Assembly: GCA_963555705.1 (NCBI GenBank)
Contig: OY743169.1
Location: 44,318,124 to 44,382,123 of the forward strand
Length of the DNA stretch: 64,000 nt
Origin: Ligustrum vulgare
Taxonomy: Eukaryota > Streptophyta > Magnoliopsida > Lamiales > Oleaceae
Reading direction: 5' to 3'
Shown here: positions 1-12,488 of the stretch, piece after piece
Position numbering within the stretch: position 1 is the first letter of the stretch
Layout: each line of letters starts with the position of its first letter
Notes under the pieces: generated by a model
The model's database searches: none
What the model was told of the DNA's origin: nothing
What the model saw: only the letters and a program-made list of their open reading frames with translations
Translations under genes and position numbers: made by a program

Positions 1-678
1 CTGATGAATCACTCTCAAAACAGAGAACTATATAATTCCATTTCTTTTTAAATTTTCTTGTAAGTTTTATTTACTTTTCAATTTAGTGTGCTTGTGCCAC
101 TTGGAGGCATTTCGTTTTTATTGTAATCTTCATAAATAAAACATCCTTTGTTGGGGCTTTGTCTTAAAATGTTGTTGTTCCTTATACATCATCTGAATCC
201 CTTTAGTTGTTAGCGATAATTCATTTCTATGTTAAATAGTAAACCAGTAGTTTATTTATTACTTTATTTTACAAATTTTAGCCCAACATCTGAATGTGAA
301 GAGTAGCTTTCGCATGACTTGTTAAATTGGTTTTAGGGATAATTGCAGTCACGATCCCACATTTTTTAAAACATTAAATACTTGATTATAACCTTTCATT
401 CATTGCATCCGTAGTCCCAAGTCTTTCAAGTGAGTGAGAGTGAGACACAAATGGATGGAATCCATCCAATTTACCATTAGTTATCCAATGAATTGATTTT
501 GAGTCTTTGACCACATTACTCATTAATTATAATTCAATAAGGGCAACATTGTAACTTATATTATCTTTTAATTAATTAAAAAAAAGTATAGTTCTATTGT
601 ATGTATTCATCATATCAAAAAAACTATACATGATCCAGCCCTAGATTTATGCTGTTGTTGAGTATTCATCAGATTGTT
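1..678. other. AT-rich stretch, no gene seen
   Basis: No reading frame of coding character is visible on either strand. The part from about 485 to 548 is roughly complementary to 1236-1290 (both contain a TTTGACCACATTA-like stretch followed by an ATTCAATAA-like stretch in opposite orientation), which suggests the arms of an old inverted-repeat element. Confidence 0.5.
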
Positions 679-1290
679 TGTGTTGTTTGAGATTTTGGTG
701 CAACGGGGGGTGAAACTTTGCGATGTAGATGGGAAGTGGTATTGTTTGAGATTTTGGTGTGACGGTGGTGGCAGTTTGCTGTGGTCTATTTTTTAGGTTT
801 TTGGTACAATGGTGATTTGAGGCAGTGCCACAGTGGCGCTATCATTGAGTAGTTGCTTGATTTTTTATGTTGCTATTTGAGATTTTGGTGCAATAGTGGT
901 GTGACTTTGCAATTCAAGTGGGAAGTGGCCTTGTTTGAGATTTTGATGCGGTGATGGTGACAAATTTTTATGACGGTTTTTTTTGAATCTTAATTTTTTG
1001 GTGTGATGGTTATTCAAGGTAGTAGTGGTCACGATTGTGTTGCATTGTCTTTTGGGTGGGTGGTGTGGTGGCCGATCGATGGGCAGTGGCTTGATGGCTT
1101 ATTTGGATTGGTTTTAGGGATAAAGTGGGTATGGGATTATATAGGATAGGGTGGGATGGGGTAGGGTAGGTAGGGTGGAATTTGGGAAGACGATAAACGT
1201 TTTTTTTAAAAATTGTTTTCTATTATCATAAACAAAGTTACCACTTTACCTTTATTGAATTAATTAATAATGTGGTCAAAGCAATTTTAC
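485..1290. repeat. possible degenerate inverted-repeat (MITE/MULE-like) element
   Basis: Arms at about 485-548 and 1236-1290 read as imperfect reverse complements of each other over about 55 bases and enclose a G/T-rich interior. I could not find clean terminal ends or a target duplication, so the class is a guess. The alternative is a chance similarity of AT-rich sequence. Confidence 0.25.
679..977 (+). repeat. degenerate G/T-rich tandem repeat
   Basis: The phrase TTTGAGATTTTGGTG recurs near 687, 744, 877 and 935. Units alternate, so the larger repeat is about 190 bases (679 and 870 start alike, both continuing to GGGAAGTGG). No gene is evident. From 978 to about 1400 the sequence stays G/T-rich with a GGGATGGGGTAGGGTAGG-like run and nothing else recognisable. 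Confidence 0.5.
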
Positions 1291-1399
1291 AGTATGTAAG
1301 CTAATGACGCATAGAATAGTCCCCGAGTCATAGAGGGTAAGATGAGGCAAAGTCCATGTTCGTTATACATAAGGTATTTGTTGTTCATATTTTCCTATT

Positions 1400-2670
1400 T
1401 GTATTTTAGCATTCTTTTCTACTTTAATTATTAGATTTGTACTTCCATCATATTTTACAAATATAATTCTTTTTTATTATCTTTCTTATCACTGCACATC
1501 CCTGGGGGTAATATATTTTCTTTAAATGTACTAGACGATGTTCATGCGTCAAACAAGGCATGACAATTCTGATCATTTCCTCTAATATGTGTGCTATATT
1601 TGAATTAGTTAAATTTCCCCATCACCTTGAAGTGGTTCCTATAAATATATTTTCTAACATTAATTGAAATCTTCTTCATGTTAATTCTCTAGTGTAGGTT
1701 ATCATAGCCATATATTTTACTCATAATTCTATTTGATGATCTACATCTTGTACACATCCTAAATCTACCCATCTTGTTTTGTACTAATTTGTGTTTCCAT
1801 ACTTTTGTATGGTGTATATTCTATAAAATAATTTTTATCTGCATTTGTATAACAATTTTGTTGTAATATAAAATTATTAGTCCTAAATTTTGGTTTTGTC
1901 TTTGAGGTAGATGAATATTTGCTCTACTTTCTACATTAGTTCTACTAGTAAATTCTTCATTAACTAGATTAGTTGTAGGTTGTGGTACTTGTGATGTTTG
2001 TCCTAGTTGTATTTGTCCTAATAGTACTAAAGCTTGTTGTTGGTTAATATTAATTTCTTATATTTTAAGATTTTCTATATAATCTTCTTTTGTAATATAG
2101 TCTTCTTCACCTTTCCCTTTGGGGTTTTCCATAAATTTTTTGTTTTTTCCGTAATCATGTTTATTCATAATTTATTAATAGCATTACATACTTTGGCCGT
2201 TATTATTCTTTTTGGTGCTTTTTAATTCCTTCATATATTTTTTATATTTTGACTAATTTATTTCTATATTTTCTTAAATATTATATATTCTTTTATGTAA
2301 TCATTTTTCCCTATATCGTTCTTTTTAATTGTTCTAATCATATTTATTTGTTTTATTATGGTAGTTGTTTGTTCTATGGTTTCTAATGAGTTTTCCTATA
2401 CTTCTAATATGTTTCTTATTGTGTTTATTTTATCAGCAATTTTTTAAATTTTGTTTTCTAAAGTTGTTAATTGTTTTGATAGATTATTTATAGTTTGTTT
2501 TAATTTTTTTTTATCTCATATGGTATAATTTGTAATTTCTTGATCTTGTTCACGATTTTTAGCTTGTTTTGAACTTTATTCTGTTGTTTTATCTAAATTT
2601 GTTCCTAATTTATTTAGTAAAAATAAATTTGTCAAATTTAGTTATTTATGTTCTTCAAATCCTCTTTCTC

Positions 2671-2729
<59 letters not shown>

Positions 2730-2848
2730 CTAAAGGGTATAAATTTTCCATAATTTTCTATTATTAAATGCCAATGATTATTATCTGGTAAATCTTTAAA
2801 TTTATAATTATAAACTCTAGGTTCTATTTTTTCGTAATTTTTTGACAT
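1400..2848 (-). pseudogene. decayed gag/coat-like region of a reverse-transcribing element
   Basis: On the minus strand a start codon at 2848-2846 lies a short leader away from a tRNA-Met-like primer site (2872-2883) and opens a frame of about 40 codons until a trinucleotide run at 2671-2729. Beyond it, lysine/asparagine/glutamine-rich stretches continue in changing frames with many stops, down to about 1400. An aromatic, tryptophan-containing patch near 1560-1720 resembles the nucleocapsid/coat core of gag-like proteins. The short leader after the primer site would fit an endogenous pararetrovirus (Caulimoviridae) as well as an LTR retrotransposon. No reverse transcriptase is seen here, so the family is unresolved. 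The copy is clearly non-functional. Confidence 0.35.
2671..2729. repeat. (AAT)n microsatellite
   Basis: About 20 perfect AAT/ATA units. It interrupts the minus-strand remnant shortly after its start codon. Confidence 0.95.
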
Positions 2849-2871
2849 TTTCTAATTATTTTTGGAATCTA

Positions 2872-2883
2872 GCTCTAATACCA
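2872..2883 (-). other. tRNA-Met-like primer binding site
   Basis: Minus strand reads TGGTATTAGAGC, one base from TGGTATCAGAGC, the site complementary to the 3' end of initiator tRNA-Met used by many plant retroelements. It sits 24 bases upstream of the start codon of the remnant at 1400-2848. Confidence 0.55.
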
Positions 2884-3910
2884 AGGTGGGTGAATCTTTA
2901 GCGACGAAAAAATTTTCACGTATTGAATAATTATTTTAAATTATGAAAACGTACCGCTGCGATCTCACCCATTTTTAATTTAAAGTCACGACGTATTCGT
3001 CTAGCCAAGTCGAGAAATATCAAGTCCATTCGATTTTAATGAAATTTCGAATTTATAAATTTATATTATATTATATTATTTATTTATTTAATTTAATTTA
3101 TTCGTTTCAAAATCGTATTATTTCCTCGATTTTCGTGTATTGCTTGTCAAGACTTCCAAAATGTCTAATCAACACATACCTCCACCAACTTCCACCAACC
3201 ACATCCAATTCCATACCCTAGCTCTCACTTCACCTCAACCCACTCCCTATACATTATCAGACTTCTCTCACGGCACATTACCACTTTCCAGCCACAACTG
3301 ACTCACCTCCTTCACCGTCATCATCACCATCTCACAGCCATAACCATCTCATTTGAATCAACACCAATTTTCCAGCAAGATTACCCAACCACCATTTTCG
3401 TCCATGTCACAACCTGCAATCTCCACCTCCTCTGTTTGAACTCCATTCACAACCAAGCTGCCTAGCTACCACCTGCAATGCCAAAAATCATGAACACCAC
3501 CACCATTTCTAGAGCACACCCACTGCAACACCAAGCATTACCATTCTACCGAACCAACACCACCACGCAACCACCAGCAGCCAACCCCAAACTGTAGCGA
3601 CCAAGAATTTTTACGCGATTAATAATTATTTTAAAATCGTGTCGCTACTATTTCACCCATTTTTATTAAGTAACGCCGTGACGTATTCGTATAGCCAAGT
3701 CAAGAAATAATCGAGATTGTTCGATTTTAAATTAAATTCCGAATTTCTAAAAATATCTCCATTCTCTTGATTTAAAGTATATTAAGTCCAAGTACTTAAT
3801 TCAATGTTATCCCAATATTTATTTATACAAAAATTATTTTTATTAAGAAAATATATGCAAGCATGAGAGGTTCCATTATATATAATAATTATGAGAATCT
3901 TAATTTAATA

Positions 3911-4293
3911 ATATGGAAAAGTATATGAATGAATTATATACTCCATTATATATAATCATGAAGAGCATAATATTTGTATAAATATGGAAAAGTATATGAA
4001 TGATTGATAAGACTCCATTATATGTAATCATGAAGAGCATAATATTTGTATAAAAAATGGAAAAGTATATGAATGGTTGATAAGATTCCATTATATGTAA
4101 TCATGAAGAGCATAATATTTGTATAAATATGGAAAAGTATATGAATGGTTGATAAGACTCCATTATATGTAATCATGAAGAGCATAATATTTGTATAAAT
4201 ATGGAAAAGTATATGAATGGTTGATAAGACTCCATTATATGTAATCATGAAGAGCATAATATTTGTATAAATATGGAAAAGTATATGAATGGT
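3911..4293. repeat. 72-bp tandem repeat, about 5 copies
   Basis: A 72-base unit containing TATGTAATCATGAAGAGCAT and GGAAAAGTATATGAATGG is repeated with few changes. Because 72 is divisible by three, the minus strand keeps open frames made of a repeated 24-residue pattern. This is a by-product of the repeat, not a gene. Confidence 0.9.
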
Positions 4294-4518
4294 GCTTTAC
4301 TTTAAGAAAATGATGTGTTAAAATTAATAGAATTGAATGATGATGTTTACATTATGCCAACTTTACACATCTATATAAATCCATCTCTTTTACACACAAC
4401 TCTACACATATACACTTATTTCCAATCTCTTGACAAAATCCACAAGTAAGAGAAATTCAAGGTGGTCAAGAAAGTTTTGGTCCATTTACTACTACACTTC
4501 ATTTTAATCTTTTAAAAG

Positions 4519-4795
4519 GTAAGTATATCTTATGTTTTTATGAAAAGTAAGTATGTTTTTATGAAAGGTAAATATACCTTATGTTTTTATGAAAAGTAAG
4601 TATGTTTTTATGAAAGGTATTACTTTATGTTTTTATGAAAAGTAAGTATGTTTTTATGAAAGGTAAATACACCTTATGTTTTTAAGAAAAGTAAGTATGT
4701 TTTTATGAAAAGTAAAATACATTATGTTTTTAAGAAAAGTAAGTATGTTTTTATGAAAAGTAAATATACCTTATGTTTTTACGAAAATGTTTGGA
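4519..4795. repeat. ~50-bp tandem repeat, about 5 copies
   Basis: Units are built from two variants of TATGTTTTTATGAAA followed by AGTAAG or GGTAAATA. It lies in the same solo LTR, about 225 bases after the 72-bp array. Confidence 0.9.
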
Positions 4796-7174
4796 TCATT
4801 GCTATGAAATCAATCTCACAAGATTGCTATGGGTCCCATATGATATGTTTATGATTATGCTAAGGGGACCGGAGTTTAGTAGCGCTACACATAAGAATTC
4901 TTGTCATCTAAGTTCGGTAAAATTCTTGTGTCTCTCTATGTTTATGAGGATTTCGATCCTATCCTATGTTATGATGAAAATGACCATATGCTTTCAAAAG
5001 AAAATTATGCTTGGTATACTTACTGGGATTTTATAAATCTCACTCCACGATATTTACCATTTTCAGATAATTGAAGGTTCGAGGCGGTCAACATGGAAGT
5101 GGCAAAAGTGGTTAAGATTGATGAGATAATTATGTTGAACTTTATGTAAGAAAATTATGTTCTATTTTTATTCACAAATTAAATTATGGGATTCTAATTA
5201 TTCTTTTGAATAATTTTACATTACTATTTAAGTCTCGATAATATGATATGAGTCACTTTTAGTGGCACTCGAATGGTCGAGAATTCGGGTCGTCACACAA
5301 ACCACCATAAGGACCACCGCTACCGTTCACCACTTTCACCGAACCACTGCCCAATCGATTTCCGCCAACTCTAGCCCATACTTCACCACCTCCATATCTC
5401 ACTCTCTCACAATACTCAACCTCAAACCTCTAGCAACCCAGCATCTCCATTCGCCGCCGCCTGGACCACCAGCCCCTTCACCGCCTCCACTTCCCAACTC
5501 CAAATCTCCATCAATAACCCCAAAATCAAACCCAACACCCAAGAAGATCAAGAAATTTATCCACTACCTACCTCAAAAGCCGGTTTTACCGCCGAAAAAT
5601 CATGAACTCAGCCTTGTTTCTAGCTTCAGTTTCGCACTCAAACCAGCACCAAACTTCGCCTTTTTGCTACCACCTCTTCCTCCTTGTCACCGCCTCACAA
5701 TGGCGGTGATACCGCCGGGGAATCGCCGGCGGATTGCGCAGGCAATACCCCCCACCGGATGCCTCTCTCGCTCGCGTCTCTCTCTCTCTTCTTCTCTGGC
5801 TCATGAAATGGGGAAGAGAGAATGATTTTGTTTATATTTTGATTTTTAAAAATTGCACTTTGGTCCCTTTTATTTCTTGAAGTTATTAAATTCAGTCCTT
5901 TTGGTTTTAAAACTAATCATTTCAGTCCCTTTATATTTTAAATGATTTTGAACAGTCCCTTCATTTTGAAATCAATTATTTTAATCCCTACAGCTTAATA
6001 TCTATTTCGAGCTACAACTCAAGTTTTGAAAATTTACATTTTAGTCCCCAAAGTTCCAACTGTTTCATTTCGGCCAATGAGTTCAAATATTCTAAAACTC
6101 TATCCTTTAATTTAGAAATCTGATTATTTCAACCTGAGTATTTTAACAGTGCTTTATTCGAGTCCTGACAATTTTCGAAAAAACTCCATTATAGCCCCCA
6201 AGTTTTAAAAGTATTCATTTTTGTCCTTCAACTTTCAAAATCATCAATTTCAGTCCCCAAACTGTAATTTATCAATTTTTAAAATATAAATTTCAAAAGA
6301 CTAATTTAAGTTTTTTTCTAATTGGCTAGATGAGGCGTACGGAGATTTAAAGGATTGAAGTCATTTCATGTTCGATTTTGCACTCGTTGAATTTAAGGTA
6401 GACTCGCCCCTATTAATTAATTTAAATTATGATTGCATGTGTGTGTTATGTGACTTACGTGAAAGTCATTTTTATGAAAAGAGACGAGAATGTATTTCTT
6501 CGAAAATAATTATTTTGTTATGCTTGTCATAACTTATATGCTTTTATGCATGAGAAAGAAAGAAGAGAATATCTTGCAAGATAAATGATGATGTTATGCA
6601 TAGCTTATGTGCCTTATGTTCATGAGAAGAAAGAGCAACCCACACCCTATGATTTTAAAGAGCATATGATTTTTCAAAGAGAAGCCATGTGCTTTAATGC
6701 ACGAGAAGAGCAACCCACATCCTATGATTTCTAAAGAGCCCGCATTTATGTGTTCAATTACAATGTAGATTAATTAATTGGCGATGAGTCTACTGAGTAT
6801 TTTTATGAAATGCTCATTTCTATTTTAACAATATTTGCAGATTTCGGAGAGGGTGGCAACTGATGGATGATTGTGGCAATAGTCGTTAAATAGTTGAAAA
6901 TCTTATTTTGATGATCCGTATTTCCAAACGTTGGATATTTTTGAGATTTTCAATTATTTGAGGAATTATGACATTGTCAGTTGTTTTTACAATATTAATG
7001 GCTCGATTTATTATTTCGAATTGTTTCATAAATGTTTTCAAGTTTTATCGACCATTACCGTTTATTTAATGTTTCCAAAATAAATTTCAGTTATTTCTTC
7101 CGCTAGAATATTATTTTAAAGCTTAGACCAGAAATGATGTGGTGAACCAGGTATTTAGAACTCGGGGTGCTGCA

Positions 7175-7248
7175 GAATCGGCTTGTTTAAATGCGGAATT
7201 TATAAATGTTTGCATGTATTTAATTTTTTAATTGTTATATTCGTCTAA
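7175..7248 (+). repeat. 74-bp segment also present after LTR copy B
   Basis: The sequence from gaatc to ATTCGTCTAA after LTR A is matched, with a few differences, by 19675-19748 after LTR B. The two copies diverge abruptly after CGTCTAA. It is either target flank duplicated with the element or a 3' extension of both LTRs. Confidence 0.75.
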
Positions 7249-10199
7249 CACCTCATGTAAAGATATATGACCACACTATCGACTACGTGTCACGCGTTAT
7301 GAGGCCATGGCTAGTGATTTTGGAGCAACTGTTGCGGAAATTCATTAGTCACTTGTAATCAACATTTTCAGTAAATCAACGAGAAATAGCAAGCTAGTTT
7401 TATGAGATTGTGATGAGATGATGAGAGTATAAGTAATATAATTCTATTGAGACTTTTATAAGAAGAATTATGAAATTAGAGATTTAAAGATTTGGTTCTT
7501 AATTATTGGGAATTAAAGCTCTTAATTATTGGGAATTAAAGACTCGATATTGTGTTTGAGTAAGTAAATTTCTTCCTCTATTTCGAGAGAAATTTATAAT
7601 ATAGTTTGGTCTTATGATTCAATTTTGGGATTATGATTTGTGGCATATATTTATAAGTATGACAAATGAGTTGTTATTTGAGCCATTTAATGTATTGAAG
7701 GAAGTAATATTTTGATAGTAGAAACTATGATTTGAAATTGTTATGTTGAGGAATTATGAATTGATTGTCTGAGATAATTTTTGTGGTATTGAATTTTGTT
7801 GGAATTGTTGTTGGTTATGAAGTATACCTACATGTTGGTTAAGTTCAAATTACAAGGGAGACTCTGCCTAGAATTTTATCATTTCAAGTTAAGAGCATAG
7901 TATGGTAAGCACCCACTAAGGGAATTGAGGTTAGACTTGCAAGTTCATTTACACCACAAGCAAGAATTAGTAAATGAATAAAAAAGGGATGATGACTCTT
8001 GATATATTTTTGGCTTCTTCGAGGTATACTTATTTTTGTAATGGATATTGTTCTATTGAAATACTCTCCTTGTTCCACAATTTCAAAAACAAGATGATGT
8101 ATACAACTATTGGGATATTAAGGTATACATGAAGTTATGTGATGACTTGATGCATACATTGGGAAATGTCAAGTCATATTTTGAAAGATGAGTGAAGACA
8201 AATATTATGGCGTTATTGGGAAGAATCTTAATTATTCTTGGGAACAAATTGATTATTAGTAGGAATTGATCACTTATATTGGGGAATATTATAAATGATG
8301 ATGGTATGTGATAATACTGTTGATTTATTTTGGAAGTTGATCGGTAGATGATGTGTTAAAGATTTGGTTATTTATATGTAATATGATTATTTGGAAAAGT
8401 CAGTTATCATGAATGAGAGATATTGAAAATATTTATTAGTGAGATGCCTTAAAGGAGTTACCAATTATTCGAAGTAAGAGTTTGGGAACATATGATTGAG
8501 TGTTTGAGATTATGTGAGATAATGATGATTGTCATAAGGTCATTTGAATATAAAAGGTACAAGAGATAATTATAAGGAATAATGCGATTGCTCTTATGAC
8601 GAGAACTGAAGGTGATGAGGTATTGAGATTATAAAATAAGTTGACTTTCCATGAATAAGTTATGCAATATTTGGTTCTAAGTGGAATTCAAAGAAAGATG
8701 AGACTCAGTCATGGAAAATGAATCAGGGTTTCCTCGTGATCAATGAATGATTCACTGATGTACACTAAGTTTTCATTTATGATACTAGAAGATCATGAGA
8801 GAAAATTGTTGGGTGAAATTGATGAAAGAAATTTTACCAGATCCTAAATTTGTACAAGTATTGCAGAAGTAATGCAGTTGATCGGATAAAGGTTTATGAT
8901 AGATCATATCTTGAAATTTTGGATATTGTTACTAATGTTATCTTGGTTCGAAAATAAGAAATGAAATTTTATACATTTGCCCTTGTGGATAAGATTTGTG
9001 GGAAATGGGGATAAGACTTCACAGTGATTTCTTATTATGGAGTAGTGTGCAGAAAGAGTGACAAATGGTAGAATCCAAGATTTATTTGAGTTTGAGAGAT
9101 TGATATATAATCTTAGTGAGTATATTGACGTATAAGGTTCATGTGATAGATATGATGATTATTATATTGTAATCTTAGAGAGATTGATATGAAAATTTTT
9201 GAGGTCATATGATATGATGATAAGTGACATGTTACACGATTACTATAAGATATGGTGACTAGACGGTTTATAGATGTTATGGTTATCCCGGAAATAATTA
9301 TGTGAATATATGGAGTCAATTGATCTTATCTTGACCATTTATTGAATTACGGTGAAATATCACCTACGATTGGGAATCTTCGTTTTGAGTCATAAGATAT
9401 ATGGATTTATTTAAAATTTCGGTGACGCAGTTTCGATTACTTATTATCGGTTATACTTTTGATGTGAGTAAAGTATTTTGCTACGATAATGGAAAACCTG
9501 AGATGATCAGTGATGTGACTTTTGCTTATAATGGAATTGTATCTTTGGGTTAAGTAAACTTGATGAGGAATTCTATATGGTTCACAGAAGTCTTATTCAT
9601 TGGTGATAGACTTAATCAGAGTATTGTTCAAAACGTGTCGTGAATTGAAGTTTTGGGAGAACAAGGAAAATTGAATCTTGAACTTCAGATTGGGAAATTA
9701 GTGAGGTTTGTTAAGTTCGAGAATATCATATCTGATCCTTATGATGATACTTCAAATTAGTACATTAGTCCTCAACTAGAATGAGTGTGTGATACCGAGT
9801 ACTTGATGCATGATTTAAAAGTATGGACTAAAGGATTTAAGTTTAAATTCCTCCAATTTTGAAAAGGAAGTTTCAGTCGAGTTTAGAAATGATTACGTTT
9901 GTAAATCTTTTCAGAAAGATTCTGCCAAGTTTGGGTTTTATACTCAATATTTTGGGATTGATATCGCGTTTCTATATTTTGGATCATAAGGTTTTATTCT
10001 TGATCAGTCTTCTTGATTTTTAGTTTAAGCATTGGAACAATTAATATTTATATCGTGAATTAGACATCAGTATAGATCCTTGAAAGGTTGGAGAGGGAAG
10101 GTCAATGAATGAGTTAATAAGTTGGATAAAGTCGGATGATTGATTGAGTTCTACACAATAGCTATCAAGAGTCTTTTCGCACAGCTTTGTGTGAGGTAC
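7249..10199 (+). mobile_element. decayed interior of the chromodomain gypsy element
   Basis: About 3 kb between LTR A with its flank and the recognisable integrase. It is A/G-rich with stops in every frame and no recognisable Gag, protease or reverse transcriptase motif that I can support. No primer binding site follows LTR A. I assign it to the element by position only. Confidence 0.5.
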
Positions 10200-11115
10200 A
10201 TATATATGTTAGAGAGGTTGTCCGATTTCATGGATTGCTAGTGTCCATTTTTCGAATAGAGATCCGAGATTTACGTTGAGATTTTGGAAAAGTTTACATG
10301 TGGCAATGGATACTAAATTAAATTTTAGTACTGCCTACCATCCCCAGACAGACGGGCAGTCTAAACGTACTATTCAGATGATGGAGGATAGGCGTAGTGC
10401 CTGTGTGCTAGACTTGAGTGGTAGTTGGGAGAATCATCTACCATTGGTGGAATTTTCCTACAATAATAATTTCCAGGCTATCATTGGTATAACACCATAT
10501 GAAGCATTGTATGGACGACGATGTCGATCACCAATCTATTGGGATGAGGTTGGTGAGAAGAAATTATTGGGACCAGAACTTATTGAAAGAACAGTTGATG
10601 CTCTCGAGAAGATCAGACTGCGGATTAAGACCGTCTAGGATAGACAGAAAAGCTATGCCAATCAAAGAAGAAAAGACTTAGAGTTTGAGATTTGAGAGAA
10701 AGTGTTCTTGAAAGTAGCTCCTATGAAGGGTACTTTTCGTTTCGGTAAGAGAGAGAAATTAAGGCCTCGTTTCATCGGACCATTTGCAATATTAAAGAAA
10801 GTGGGTAATGTGGCTTATTGTTTGGCTTCGCCACCAGAACTTGCAGTTGTTCACAATGTTTTTCATGATTCCTTATTGAGAAAGTATGTTCATGATCCTA
10901 ATCATGTGGTGACTTATCAGTCTATTGCAGTTCAGAAAGATTTGTCTTATGAGGGGGCACCTATGTGCATAGTAGAGAGAAAAATCAATGTCTTAAGAAA
11001 CAAAGAGATTCCTTTAGTCAAAGTCCAGTGGGGTAGACACAATAGTGAATAGGCTACTTGGGAAAATGAAGAGGAGATCCTAGCCAAGTATCCAGAAATC
11101 ATAGATCGAGTAAGT
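10200..11115 (+). pseudogene. integrase C-half and chromodomain of a Tekay-like gypsy polyprotein
   Basis: Plus-strand frames read the distal integrase core with the TAYHPQTDGQS motif (the catalytic glutamate position has become lysine in QSKRTIQ), then EALYGRRCRSP, the KLRPRFIGPF domain, and a C-terminal chromodomain with PLVKVQW and TWENEEEILAKYPE. Stop codons and shifts break it near 10638, 10695 and 11050. The chromodomain at the end of Pol is the mark of Tekay-type chromoviruses, whose integrase is steered to methylated histone H3. A purine-rich tract (AAGGGGGTAAGG) at 11141-11152 directly precedes LTR B, as expected for plus-strand priming. It is non-functional. Confidence 0.88.
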
Positions 11116-11656
11116 TTAATTTCGAGAACGAAATTATTTTAAGGGGGTAAGGTTGTAGTGACCAAGAAATTTTCACTTACTGAATAATTATTTTAAATTA
11201 TGAAAACGTGCCGTTGCGATCTCACCCATTTTTAATTTAAAGTCACTACGTATTCGTCTAGCCAAGTCGAGATATATCAAGTCCATTCGATTTTAATGAA
11301 ATTCCGAATTTCTAAATTTATATTATTTATTTATTTATTTATTTAATTTATTCGTTTCAAAATCGTTCTAAATTCCAAATTTCGTTAAGCTAATTTTATC
11401 AGATCCATTTTCCTACTCAGTTGATTCACGCGTATCATTTTCTCGATTTTTGTGTATTGCTTGACAAGACTTCTAAAATGTCTAATCAACAAATACCTCC
11501 ACCAACTTCTACCAACCACATCCAATTCCATACCCTAGCTCTCACTTCACCTCAACCCACTCCCTATACATTATCAGACTTCTCTCATAGCACATCACCA
11601 CTGCCCAGCCACAACCAACTCATCTCCTTCACCATCATCATCACCATCTCACAGCC

Positions 11657-12488
11657 TGATGAGAACCCGGGAGGGGGTCCTCGTCGTAGCTCGCGGAATA
11701 GCGCTTGGAAAGTTCCGAATCCAGGTTGGAACGGACGATAACAATGGAACCCCAACCTCACGACGCAAGAACCAGGGGTATATTAAACTCGAGACCCGTT
11801 ACGATGCGGAGATAAGAACCACAAAGGGGGAACGCCACAAGGAATGTCCAGATCCTTGATAAGTTCAATTGTTTTGAACGCCACAAGATTTGAATCTTGA
11901 TAAGTTCGTTGTTTAAAGGGAAAATCCTCACCTTTAGAAAGAGTAAAAACACTCAATAACTTTATTCATCAAAAGTATTCTGTTTTTACATTGAATGGAA
12001 AAGCATATAAATAGGCAAAATAAACCCTAGTCGCTAACTGACTCTGAATAGAATTCTAATTAAGGTAAAATAGCTAACATAACCAAAATAACCAAAATAA
12101 CCAAAATTGGAAAAAGAATTAAAAACAAATAAAGGAAATACAAATCAACTGAAATACTAAAAATCCCGAAACTCTGATTCGCGCCGCTTACGGCTGTAAA
12201 AGTCGGACTTACGACCGTAAGTCCTTCTCAGATCAAAATGTTTCAATACTAGTTACGGACGTGAAGATTCCTTGTTACGGCCGTGAAATTCCATGTTACG
12301 ACCGTGAGAACCAAAGTTACGGTCGTAAGTCAGCTTCTGCTCAATTTTCTGATCCTTTGACATTAATTGATCTGATTTGAATCTCGACTCGAGCCCAACA
12401 CGAAACTTGTTCATTTTCCCATGTAGAATATTGTTGAATTTCCCGTATCTTGATTTCTTATTTTTGACGCCTTTTACGGATCACATCA
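11657..12488 (-). repeat. 3' LTR of the non-autonomous gypsy element
   Basis: Pairs with 16710-17551 at high identity. It contains six ACGGCCGT-type palindromes with cores starting at 12190, 12211, 12254, 12277, 12298 and 12319, and the conserved R/U5 block near 11750-11850. A TATA-like element on the minus strand (CCTATTTATATGC) lies near 12003-12015. Confidence 0.9.

Larger units (their letters stand above)
3593..5297 (+). mobile_element. solo LTR, Tekay-like gypsy, TSD caaac
   Basis: Begins TGTAGCGACCAAG and ends GGGTCGTCACA. The five bases caaac occur at 3588-3592 and 5298-5302, and the LTR sequence outside resumes exactly as in copy B near 17810. It therefore formed by insertion into LTR A followed by LTR-LTR recombination. 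It holds two tandem repeat arrays, listed separately. Confidence 0.95.
2897..7174 (+). mobile_element. chromodomain-type gypsy LTR (copy A), interrupted
   Basis: The LTR begins like the other Tekay-like LTRs here (TGTAGCGAC degraded to TTTAGCGAC) and ends CGGGGTGCTGCA. The pentamer gaatc stands at 2892-2896 and again at 7175-7179. It is colinear with copy B (11154-19674) apart from different insertions. It contains the solo LTR 3593-5297. Without it the LTR is about 2.57 kb. Internal landmarks shared with B are a C-rich stretch with TCTCTCTCTCTC (about 5760-5795), runs of CAGTCC-type phrases, and GGTAGACTCGCCCC-like sequence near 6400. The proline-rich open frame inside (5262-5825) crosses the insertion boundary and is not a gene. 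Confidence 0.8.

Noticed and set aside
3900..4257. Minus-strand repeat-protein-like frames with a 24-residue period
   Set aside because: A consequence of a 72-bp AT-rich tandem repeat within an LTR. No start context or homology.
3911..4795. CRISPR-like array
   Set aside because: Direct head-to-tail tandem repeats without spacers, in a plant LTR.
5262..5825. 187-residue proline-rich open frame
   Set aside because: It begins inside the solo LTR 3593-5297, crosses its boundary and reads through C-rich LTR sequence. Copy B keeps only parts of the frame, in pieces.
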